Source: Flavobacterium orientale (GTDB lineage: Bacteria; Bacteroidota; Bacteroidia; Flavobacteriales; Flavobacteriaceae). Taken from it: a stretch of 64,000 bases of DNA. Below are positions 34,843 through 42,571 of this stretch, one piece after another. The stretch's first letter is position 1. Each line of letters opens with the position of its first letter. Where the stretch lies: NCBI RefSeq assembly GCF_014638005.1, contig NZ_BMFG01000003.1, positions 62,001-126,000 on the forward strand, written 5' to 3'. The notes beneath the pieces are model-generated. The model worked only from the letters and a program-made list of their open reading frames with translations, ran no database searches and was not told the DNA's origin. The position numbers and the translations under genes were made by a program.

Positions 34843-34912
34843 ATTTTTAAATTTATTTGAATAACAAATATAATGAAATAAAAATCCTCATCTATTCAAA
34901 GACTATTGGTTT

Positions 34913-36553
34913 TTATTTTTTAAGATAGAAATTCAATAAAAAATTTGTAGAAGAATCATGAGGTTTTACATTCCCCGAATTAATTTCATCCAAAATAGAA
35001 TTAGCCAATTGTTTTCCTAATTCAACACCCCACTGATCATAGCTGAATATATTCCAAATTACACCTTGAACAAATATTTTGTGTTCATAAAGAGCAATTA
35101 ATGCTCCTAAACTTTCAGGAGTGAGTTTTTGAATTAAAATAGTATTGGTTGGTCTGTTTCCTGAAAACACTTTGAAAGGCAATAAAAAGGCAGCTTTTTC
35201 TTCGGAAACGCCTTGTTTTGTAAATTCGGCTGAAACTTGTTCGGCAGATTTTCCGTTCAATAACGCTTCGGTTTGAGCAAAAAAGTTTGACATCAATTTG
35301 TCATGATGGTCTTTGTTGCCATGTAAAGAATGTACAAAACCTATGAAATCTGTTGGAATTAACTTTGTTCCTTGATGAATTAATTGAAAAAAAGCATGTT
35401 GTGAGTTGGTTCCAGGTTCTCCCCAAATAATAGTTCCGGTTTGATAATTTACAGGATTTCCATCTCTATCAATGCTTTTTCCATTGCTTTCCATTATCCC
35501 TTGTTGCAAATAAGAAGCAAACTTTTCAAGATATTGTGTGTAAGGAATCAAAGCTTCACTTTCTGCTCCAAAAAAATTATTATACCAAACACTCAATAAT
35601 GCTAAAACTACCGGAATATTTTTATCAAAAGGTGTCGTTTTAAAATGGTCATCCATTTGATTGGCTCCTTTTAATAATTTTTGAAAATTATCAAATCCAA
35701 CCGCTAAACTAATGGTTAAACCAACGGCACTCCATAACGAAAATCGTCCACCAACCCAATCCCACATTGGAAATATATTGTCCGGATGAATTCCAAATTC
35801 AGTAACTTTTTGAACATTAGTAGAAACGGCCACAAAGTGTTTAGCTACATCTTCTAATTTTGCTGATTGCAAAAACCAATTTCTAATGGTTTCAGAATTT
35901 GACAATGTTTCCTGCGTAGTAAATGTTTTAGAAACAATTACAAAAAGAGTAGTTTCGGGGTTTAATTTTTTTAATACTTCATTTACATGGTCGCCATCAA
36001 CATTGGAAACAAAATGGACGTTTAAATGATTTTTATAATATTGAAGAGCTTCTACAACCATTACAGGTCCTAAATCAGAACCGCCAATTCCAATATTTAC
36101 AATATCAGTAAACGGTTTACCTGAAAAGCCTGTTTTTTTACCCGTAACAATTTCATCTGTAAACAACTTCATTTTGTTTTTTACTGCTGAAATTTCGGGT
36201 AGAATATTTTTGCCGTCAACTTTAATTTCCTCATTACTATCTGCTCTCAAAGCAGTATGTAAAACGGCTCTATTTTCTGTTTGATTAATGATGTCGCCTG
36301 CAAAATATTTAGCAATAGCATCTTTTAAATTCACTTCTTCAGCTAATGCAAGTAAATGGTTTAATGTTTCCTGATTGATGTTGTTTTTTGAATAATCAAC
36401 CAAAAAGTCATTCCATTGAATGTGAAATTTTTCGGCTCTTGAAGCATCTTCAGCAAACATGTCTTGCATGGAAGCATACTGCATTTCTTCAAAATGAGTT
36501 CTTAAATTTTGCCAAGCAACAGTTCCTGATGGATTCAAACTTTCTAGTGCCAT
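34913..36553 (-). CDS. pgi: Glucose-6-phosphate isomerase
   Basis: Interconverts glucose-6-phosphate and fructose-6-phosphate. 546 residues. Signs: phosphate loop [39 protein letters not shown], and catalytic Glu and His in [19 protein letters not shown], with the end-of-chain Lys region [16 protein letters not shown]. It begins 2 bp after the M23 peptidase gene, so it is probably the last gene of the DUF3108-kynA-M23-pgi run. Confidence 0.97.
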   Translation of the reverse strand: MALESLNPSGTVAWQNLRTHFEEMQYASMQDMFAEDASRAEKFHIQWNDFLVDYSKNNINQETLNHLLALAEEVNLKDAIAKYFAGDIINQTENRAVLHTALRADSNEEIKVDGKNILPEISAVKNKMKLFTDEIVTGKKTGFSGKPFTDIVNIGIGGSDLGPVMVVEALQYYKNHLNVHFVSNVDGDHVNEVLKKLNPETTLFVIVSKTFTTQETLSNSETIRNWFLQSAKLEDVAKHFVAVSTNVQKVTEFGIHPDNIFPMWDWVGGRFSLWSAVGLTISLAVGFDNFQKLLKGANQMDDHFKTTPFDKNIPVVLALLSVWYNNFFGAESEALIPYTQYLEKFASYLQQGIMESNGKSIDRDGNPVNYQTGTIIWGEPGTNSQHAFFQLIHQGTKLIPTDFIGFVHSLHGNKDHHDKLMSNFFAQTEALLNGKSAEQVSAEFTKQGVSEEKAAFLLPFKVFSGNRPTNTILIQKLTPESLGALIALYEHKIFVQGVIWNIFSYDQWGVELGKQLANSILDEINSGNVKPHDSSTNFLLNFYLKK

Positions 36554-36555
36554 AA

Positions 36556-37815
36556 TTATTCTGAAGTTGAGTTAGTTGTAATTCTAATGTTTCTAAATCG
36601 CACATAAGCCACGCTATCCAGTTCTTTTTTCATAGGTGCCATCATGCTCATAAATCGAGGTTTGTGCTTGTCAGGCATCGGCTCTGTATTTGGTAATTTT
36701 TGTGAAAGTGGATCTACTTGTTCGCCATTTTTCCAAAAACGATAACAAACATGCGGGCCGGTTGCTAAACCTGTGCTACCAACTTTTCCTATTACTTCCC
36801 CTTGATTAACACGTTGACCTTTTCTGACAAGAATTTTTGACATGTGTAAATATTGTGTAGAATAGGTGCTGTTGTGCTTTACCTTAACATAATTTCCATT
36901 TCCGGCCGTGAATCCGGTTCGTTCCACGACTCCCGACGCAGTTGTCTTTATTGGAGTTCCGTGAGGAGCGGCATAATCAGTTCCTTTATGAGCTTTCCAT
37001 TTCATTTGCACGGGATGAAAACGTTTAGGAGAAAACTTTGAGGATATTCTAAAATAATCTAACGGTGCTTTCAAAAACATGGTTTTTAATGCTTTTGCCT
37101 CATGATCATAATATTCAACTTTTTTGGCTAACGTATCTGTTTTAAAAGGAAAAGCATAAATCTGTTTTCCTTTATGTTCAAAAAACGAAGCTTCCATTTT
37201 TTCTACTCCAGCATAAATAGTATCATTTATAAACTTTTCATAAAAGGTAACAGCAAATTTATCTCCTTTTTGAATTTTAAAGAAATCGACAGAATAGGCA
37301 TAAACTTCAGCTAAATTATGGGCTAATGATGGATCAACTCCTTCTCTGTTTAGTGTTTCAGAAAGTGACCCAATTATTTCTGAAGCAAAAGTTCTTCTTA
37401 TAATTGTAACCGGTTTTTTATCTTTGAATGTTTTAATTCCGTTTCTTAAATCAACCACTTGATAATTGATGTTATCTTGTTGATAAACAAAAACTTGTAG
37501 TTGATGCGGTGGTGTTTTAGATTTTAAAAGCGTGATTGGTCTTCCAACACGAATGTTTTTAAGATTAAAAGAATCTTTTACTTTTTCCACTATTTCAAAC
37601 GGACTAATTTCTCCAAGATGGTGTTTTTCAAGAATTTTACCAAACAAATCACCCGTTCTAATGGTGTCCTGTTCAACAAGAAAATCATTGTAAGTAAAGC
37701 CGAATTCAACAATAATTTTTTCCTTTATTTCGGGTTCAATTATCTTTGATTCTTCTTTTTTATTACATGAAATCAATAAAAATAAAACTACTATACTGCT
37801 AAAAAAATACTTCAA
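36556..37815 (-). CDS. M23 family peptidoglycan endopeptidase, lipoprotein
   Basis: 419 residues; signal [16 protein letters not shown] then Cys17. An N-terminal domain of OapA/LysM-like type ([13 protein letters not shown], about 54-67) precedes a C-terminal LytM domain. The zinc motif HxxxD is intact (His276 and Asp280 in [14 protein letters not shown]). The usual HxH is His355-Val-Cys357 in [11 protein letters not shown]: the second His, normally a zinc ligand, is Cys. It may bind zinc through Cys or be a non-enzymatic activator. It lies between kynA and pgi, probably on one transcript. Confidence 0.85.
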   Translation of the reverse strand: MKYFFSSIVVLFLLISCNKKEESKIIEPEIKEKIIVEFGFTYNDFLVEQDTIRTGDLFGKILEKHHLGEISPFEIVEKVKDSFNLKNIRVGRPITLLKSKTPPHQLQVFVYQQDNINYQVVDLRNGIKTFKDKKPVTIIRRTFASEIIGSLSETLNREGVDPSLAHNLAEVYAYSVDFFKIQKGDKFAVTFYEKFINDTIYAGVEKMEASFFEHKGKQIYAFPFKTDTLAKKVEYYDHEAKALKTMFLKAPLDYFRISSKFSPKRFHPVQMKWKAHKGTDYAAPHGTPIKTTASGVVERTGFTAGNGNYVKVKHNSTYSTQYLHMSKILVRKGQRVNQGEVIGKVGSTGLATGPHVCYRFWKNGEQVDPLSQKLPNTEPMPDKHKPRFMSMMAPMKKELDSVAYVRFRNIRITTNSTSE

Positions 37816-37833
37816 TTTGATTGGTTTACAACA

Positions 37834-38772
37834 TTAAACACTTTCTTTCTCTCCCCAGTTTTTCAACTCTTCTTCACTCCACAATTCTGGAAAAAAAATT
37901 CTTTTTTGGTATTTGGGTAACATGTATTTTTTCCAATCGCTTCCTCCTGTTGCTTCACCTGAGCCATAACCGCTATCAATGTATTTTTTTGCTGCATTAA
38001 AATGACCCATGACCCAAGTAATGTTTACGGTGTAATCAAAATGACGCATGGCATTTCTTAATTCTGTATTCTTTTGATCTTCAATAGGTAATTGTTTGAA
38101 TTTTCGCCATAGGTTTATTGTATTGTATTCTTCCATAAAAGAAAGAAATTCCTTTTTATATTTTCGCTCAAATTCTTGAATTAAAAACGTTTTTCCTCCG
38201 GTTTGATAATCTTTACCGGCGGCTTGCCAATATAAATGTTCAAATGCATGTTCATAAGGCGTATTTCTATCGATTGAGCCTCTATAACGAGCGTCAATAA
38301 GGTTTATTAAATCTGTTGAAGCAAATTCAATTAATCGATATTGAGCACTTTGAAAACCACTTGCGGGAGTTAATGTGTTTCTGAATTTCATGTATTGTTC
38401 TACATCCATTCCTTCTTTCATAATATCGAAAGATGTAGTTAGCATATCAAAATAACGACTGATACGCATTAGTTTTTCTGTAAAAAGTGGTGTTGTTAAT
38501 TCTTTAGCTTTAGAAATTTGTTCAATTTCCCACAAAATCATTTTAAAAATCAACTCATTAACCTGATGATACATGATAAATACCATTTCATCAGGCAATG
38601 TTGTTCGCTGTATTTGAAGGTTTAACAAAGCATCTGTTTGAACATAATCCCAATAAGTTATTGGTTTTGACCACAAAAGACCCTCTAAATGAGTTTCTGT
38701 TTTTTGGTTTATGGCTTGATATTTTTTTTCAATTTTATCAAGTAGTTCATCAGTGCTTGTTGTATTCATCAT
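37834..38772 (-). CDS. kynA: Tryptophan 2,3-dioxygenase
   Basis: Heme enzyme that opens the indole ring of tryptophan to N-formylkynurenine, the first step of the kynurenine pathway. 312 residues. Family signs: WDYVQTDALLNLQIQRTTLPDEMVFIMYHQVNELIFKM region (His in YHQ), MRISRYFDMLTTSFDIM, and GFQSAQYRLIEFAS; the heme His is probably in WVMGHFNAAKKYIDSGYGSG. Its start overlaps the stop of the DUF3108 gene by one base, so they are co-translated. No formamidase or kynureninase gene lies near. Confidence 0.92.
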   Translation of the reverse strand: MMNTTSTDELLDKIEKKYQAINQKTETHLEGLLWSKPITYWDYVQTDALLNLQIQRTTLPDEMVFIMYHQVNELIFKMILWEIEQISKAKELTTPLFTEKLMRISRYFDMLTTSFDIMKEGMDVEQYMKFRNTLTPASGFQSAQYRLIEFASTDLINLIDARYRGSIDRNTPYEHAFEHLYWQAAGKDYQTGGKTFLIQEFERKYKKEFLSFMEEYNTINLWRKFKQLPIEDQKNTELRNAMRHFDYTVNITWVMGHFNAAKKYIDSGYGSGEATGGSDWKKYMLPKYQKRIFFPELWSEEELKNWGEKESV

Positions 38773-39560
38773 TATTTTGGTTTAATGGTAAAAGAGTGTT
38801 TCAACCCTCTAAACTTTTCTATATCTGCCTTTAAAGATCCAACAGCTAAATTAGCTTTGATTCTTATTGGTAATTTGTTCTCGTCATCAGAAATCCAAAC
38901 TGTTAAACTTTCTTGTTCCTTAAAAACACGCCCTGCTTGAACATAAGGTCTGAAAACCATTGTTGGAACAACTCCAAATTTAGTTTTTATATCTTCTCGC
39001 CCGACAAATTTTAACTTAAACTTTGTTGTTTCATCATCAAAAAACATATCAATGTTTATTGACTCTCCCACTTTTAACTTATTAATGTTGGGATGATTTC
39101 TTAAATAATAAAACGAAGACAATATATCTTGTGTTTTGTCAGGTACTGAATATGTATTTTCTGTTTTCTTTTTGTGATCTTTAACTAATACTGTTTTATC
39201 ACTATGATTAAAATAGCCTTCTTGGTTTTTTGTATAACCTCCCTCATCAATTTTTCTAATAAAATGGAACGGAACACCAGTAGCTTTATCAAAAAAACTT
39301 TGATAATCATCTTCTACTTTAAAAAACAATTTTGTCATGCCTGTGGTATATCCATAACCTTTGGCATGATATACTTTTTTGTTGTTTCTCACAACTTCTT
39401 TCACCTCCAACTCAGCATAGCCGGCATTGATCAAACCATAATGTATTCGAAATTGAAACCACTCTCCTGATTGAAACGCTTCTTTTGTTGCAATCGGAGC
39501 CTCTTGTTTAGTAAAACTTACAGTTACTAAAAACAAAATAATGAGAATACCCTTTTTCAT
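38772..39560 (-). CDS. DUF3108 exported protein
   Basis: 262 residues with a short signal peptide (MKKGILIILFLVTVSFTKQ). The DUF3108 domain is a beta-rich periplasmic domain: GEWFQFRIHYGLINAGYAEL, TTGMTKLFFKVEDDYQSFF, VPFHFIRKIDEGGYTKNQEG and YVQAGRVFKEQESLTVWISD. The function is unknown; members have been linked to outer-membrane assembly. It has its own complete promoter (39601-39630) and heads the run to pgi. Confidence 0.88.
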   Translation of the reverse strand: MKKGILIILFLVTVSFTKQEAPIATKEAFQSGEWFQFRIHYGLINAGYAELEVKEVVRNNKKVYHAKGYGYTTGMTKLFFKVEDDYQSFFDKATGVPFHFIRKIDEGGYTKNQEGYFNHSDKTVLVKDHKKKTENTYSVPDKTQDILSSFYYLRNHPNINKLKVGESINIDMFFDDETTKFKLKFVGREDIKTKFGVVPTMVFRPYVQAGRVFKEQESLTVWISDDENKLPIRIKANLAVGSLKADIEKFRGLKHSFTIKPK

Positions 39561-39600
39561 TGTTAAGTTATTTTTTTAACTGTAATTACAATTTCTGTTC

Positions 39601-39630
39601 CAAAAGTAGTAAAAGTTGAAGGGAAGACAA
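39601..39630 (-). promoter_or_regulatory. Promoter of the DUF3108-kynA-M23-pgi run
   Basis: TTG (39628-39630), 19 bases, TACTTTTG (39601-39608) on the minus strand, 40 bases before the ATG. Confidence 0.7.
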
Positions 39631-39699
39631 AAACTAAGCTTTAAATATTGATTAAATCTACACATTTATAACATTAAAAGATGTTACAAGCCAAAAAAA

Positions 39700-39812
39700 A
39701 CACAAACCCCAATCAATTTGACTGGGGTTTGTGCTATTAACTAACCAAAAAACTATAAATTATGAAAAAATATTTTCATAGCTAAATAAGGAAACCACCC
39801 CTTTGTTTTAGC
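39700..39812 (-). ncRNA. Candidate small RNA downstream of hpd
   Basis: A minus-strand unit of ~110 nt. It starts under a complete promoter (39818-39848) and ends in the strong terminator ACAAACCCC / GGGGTTTGT (39701-39733) with an eight-T run. The inner part has AAAGGGGTGGTTTCC and a long pairing GCTAT...ATAGC. It also contains a possible 8-codon frame (ATG at minus-strand 39777-39769 region, MKIFFHNL) without a clear ribosome site. It ends 70 bp before the DUF3108 promoter, so is separate from that gene. Function unknown. Confidence 0.55.
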
Positions 39813-39817
39813 GAGTG

Positions 39818-39848
39818 CAAAAGTAGCTATAAAATTGATTTATTTCAA
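39818..39848 (-). promoter_or_regulatory. Promoter of the 39.7-kb small RNA candidate
   Basis: TTG (39846-39848), 20 bases, TACTTTTG (39818-39825) on the minus strand. No coding sequence follows within 250 bases. Confidence 0.65.
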
Positions 39849-39933
39849 CAAAAAATCAACTTTAACTAATTATTTACATTTTAAAGCTTATTTGAGAAGT
39901 AAAAATTACATTATATTCAATAAATATATTGTT

Positions 39934-41094
39934 TTACAACGTTCCTCGCAAAGCTTGTTCTCTTTCGATTGACTCAAATAAGGCTTTAAAGTTACCTGCT
40001 CCAAATCCTCTGGCTCCCATTCGCTGAATAATTTCAAAGAAAAGCGTTGGTCTGTCTTCAACCGGTTTGGTAAAAATCTGTAACAAATAGCCTTCTTCGT
40101 CTGCATCAATCATGATTCCTAATTTTTGAAGTTCGTTGATATCTTCTTTAAATTTAGACATGTGGTCTTTTAAACGTTCCGGAATAGCGTCATAATAAGC
40201 TTGTGGTGGTGTACTTAAAAACTCTATACCTCTTTTTCGCATTTCGGCTACAGTTGTCAAAATATCATCGGTAGCTACGGCAATATGTTGCACACCCGGA
40301 CCTTCATAAAAATCTAAATATTCTTCAATTTGTGATCTCTTTTTGCCTTCTGCCGGTTCATTTATTGGAAATTTGATTCTCCCGTTTCCATTACTCATCA
40401 CTTTACTCATTAAAGCAGAATATTCGGTAGTAATTTGTTTGTCATCAAACGAAAGGAAATTTACAAATCCCATGACATCTTCATACCATTTTACCCAAAC
40501 GTTCATTTCGTTCCAACCTACATTTCCTACCATGTGATCAACAAATTTCAATCCAACAGCAGTAGGGTTGTAATCTGATTTCCATTCTTTGTACCCGGGT
40601 AGAAAAATACCTTTATAATTTTTGCGTTCAACAAACATGTGAACGGTTTCGCCATAAGTATAAATTCCGGCACGTATTACTTCACCAAACTCATCTGTTT
40701 CAACTGTTGGTTCCATAAAAACTCTGGCTCCTCTTTTGGTTGTTTCCTCAAAAGATTTTCGGGCATCTTCTACCCACAGAGCAACAACTTTCACACCATC
40801 GCCATGTTTTTTCACATGTTCTCCAATTGGTGAATCGCTTTTTAATGCAGTTGTCAAAACCAATCTAATTTTATCTTGTTTCAATACATAAGAAGCTCTG
40901 TCTTTAACTCCGGTTTCTAACCCGGCATAAGCCAATGATTGAAAACCGAAAGCAGTTTTATAAAAATGAGCGGCTTGTTTGGCATTACCAACATAAAATT
41001 CAACATAATCTGTACCTAGCAAAGGAAGAAAATCCTGAGCTCCTTCAAATATTTTTTCCAGTCCGTATTCTACTGATTTTATCTCTTGTGACAT
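39934..41094 (-). CDS. hpd: 4-hydroxyphenylpyruvate dioxygenase
   Basis: Converts 4-hydroxyphenylpyruvate to homogentisate in tyrosine breakdown, with non-heme iron. 386 residues in two vicinal-oxygen-chelate modules. Metal ligands are the His of LKFVDHMVGNVGWNE, the His of PGVQHIAVATDDI and the Glu of TLFFEIIQRMGARGFGAGNF; the last motif is the family signature. It follows hmgA by 27 bp, so the two form an operon that carries tyrosine to maleylacetoacetate. Confidence 0.96.
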   Translation of the reverse strand: MSQEIKSVEYGLEKIFEGAQDFLPLLGTDYVEFYVGNAKQAAHFYKTAFGFQSLAYAGLETGVKDRASYVLKQDKIRLVLTTALKSDSPIGEHVKKHGDGVKVVALWVEDARKSFEETTKRGARVFMEPTVETDEFGEVIRAGIYTYGETVHMFVERKNYKGIFLPGYKEWKSDYNPTAVGLKFVDHMVGNVGWNEMNVWVKWYEDVMGFVNFLSFDDKQITTEYSALMSKVMSNGNGRIKFPINEPAEGKKRSQIEEYLDFYEGPGVQHIAVATDDILTTVAEMRKRGIEFLSTPPQAYYDAIPERLKDHMSKFKEDINELQKLGIMIDADEEGYLLQIFTKPVEDRPTLFFEIIQRMGARGFGAGNFKALFESIEREQALRGTL

Positions 41095-41121
41095 ACTTTT
41101 AATTTTTTAAATAGTTATAAA

Positions 41122-42276
41122 TTATAACCAAGATTGATAATATTTTTCATCAGCGATTTTCATCGCTTCTTCTGTCACCATCAATGGTTTGAATGTATCA
41201 ACCATAACGGCCAACTCTTTTGTTTCTGTTTTTCCAATACTTCTTTCATATGCTCCCGGGTGTGGTCCGTGAGGAATTCCGGCAGGATGTAATGAAATTT
41301 GCCCGGGTTTAACGTCATTTCTACTCATAAAATCACCATCTACATAATACAACACCTCATCACTATCAATATTACTGTGGTTGTATGGTGCGGGAATTGA
41401 AAGCGGATGATAATCATATAATCGCGGCACAAAAGAACAAACTACAAATGCATCTGTTTCAAAAGTTTGATGTACCGGCGGCGGTTGATGAATTCGTCCC
41501 GTAATGGGTTCAAAGTCGTGAATGGAGAACGCATACGGATAATTGTAACCATCATATCCCACAACATCAAAAGGATGCGAAGCATATACCATTTCAATTA
41601 TTTCATCGCGTTTTTTTACTTTAATTATAAACTCACCTGTTTCATCATGAGTTTCTAATTTTTCGGGGCGTCGTAAATCGCGTTCACAAAAAGGAGAATG
41701 TTCTAACAACTGTCCGAACCAGTTTCGATATCTTTTTGGGGTATAAATTGGTCTTCTCGATTCCACAATAAACAACCTGTTGTCTTCAGTATCAAAATCT
41801 ATTTTATAAATAATTCCTCTTGGCACAACAATATAATCGCCATATTTGAAATCTAAGTTTCCTAACAATGTTCGCAAAGTTCCTGATCCTTTATGAATGA
41901 AAATCATTTCGTCAGAATCGGTATTTTTATAAAAATAATCTTGTGTTTTATTTTGAGGAGAAGCTAATGTGATGTGACAATCGGTATTGGTCAAAACAAT
42001 TTTTCGGCTCTCTAAATAATCTTTTTCAGGAGCCACATCAAAACCATACAAACGGTAAGATTGCATGTTATTTGGTTTCACCACTTTTGGAGCAACACTA
42101 TATTGTCTTTTGATTTCTTTTACTTGCGTTGGACGATGAACATGATACATGTTAGAATACATTCCGTCAAACCCAACGGTTCCAAACAGTTGTTCGTAAT
42201 ATAATTCTCCGTTTGGTTTTCTGAATTGTATATGACGTTTAGGAGGTATATTCCCTAATTTATGATAAAAAGGCAT
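41122..42276 (-). CDS. hmgA: Homogentisate 1,2-dioxygenase
   Basis: Opens the ring of homogentisate to maleylacetoacetate with non-heme iron. 384 residues, a shorter cupin-type form common in Bacteroidota than the ~430-residue animal enzyme. Seen: MYSNMYHVHRPTQVKEI near the N-terminus, FIHKGSGTLRTLLGN, then the iron site around PPPVHQTFETDAFVVCSFVP and LHPAGIPHGPHPGAYE. First gene of the hmgA-hpd operon; no fumarylacetoacetase lies near. Confidence 0.93.
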   Translation of the reverse strand: MPFYHKLGNIPPKRHIQFRKPNGELYYEQLFGTVGFDGMYSNMYHVHRPTQVKEIKRQYSVAPKVVKPNNMQSYRLYGFDVAPEKDYLESRKIVLTNTDCHITLASPQNKTQDYFYKNTDSDEMIFIHKGSGTLRTLLGNLDFKYGDYIVVPRGIIYKIDFDTEDNRLFIVESRRPIYTPKRYRNWFGQLLEHSPFCERDLRRPEKLETHDETGEFIIKVKKRDEIIEMVYASHPFDVVGYDGYNYPYAFSIHDFEPITGRIHQPPPVHQTFETDAFVVCSFVPRLYDYHPLSIPAPYNHSNIDSDEVLYYVDGDFMSRNDVKPGQISLHPAGIPHGPHPGAYERSIGKTETKELAVMVDTFKPLMVTEEAMKIADEKYYQSWL

Positions 42277-42438
42277 AGTTTTAAATGAATTAATTAAACA
42301 ATTATTAAATGCATTTGTTTAAAAAAAACAAACACATTACAGCAATATAAAGTTTATTTACTCATTCCGGATTTCTCTTGATGAGGAAATGAAGATGTTC
42401 TAATAAGCCTTGCCAAAAAACAGTCATACCAGCAATTG

Positions 42439-42513
42439 TTATTTATTATTGAGGTTTTTGCCAACGATGATTCCTATTCCGAAAGCGAGTAATAAACCTA
42501 AAATAATTACCAT
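42439..42513 (-). CDS. Possible 24-residue membrane protein
   Basis: A minus-strand frame 58 bp after the patatin gene stop. It encodes MVIILGLLLAFGIGIIVGKN then LNNK and a stop: one hydrophobic Gly-rich segment with a short basic tail, as in many real small membrane proteins. The A-rich leader before ATG (TTTTAAAAAAAATTCTA) is like those of neighbouring genes. Too short for usual gene calling; conservation was not tested. Confidence 0.4.
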   Translation of the reverse strand: MVIILGLLLAFGIGIIVGKNLNNK

Positions 42514-42571
42514 TAGAATTTTTTTTAAAATCTATACAAATATCGGAAAAAATATTGACTTGTTTGTAAAA

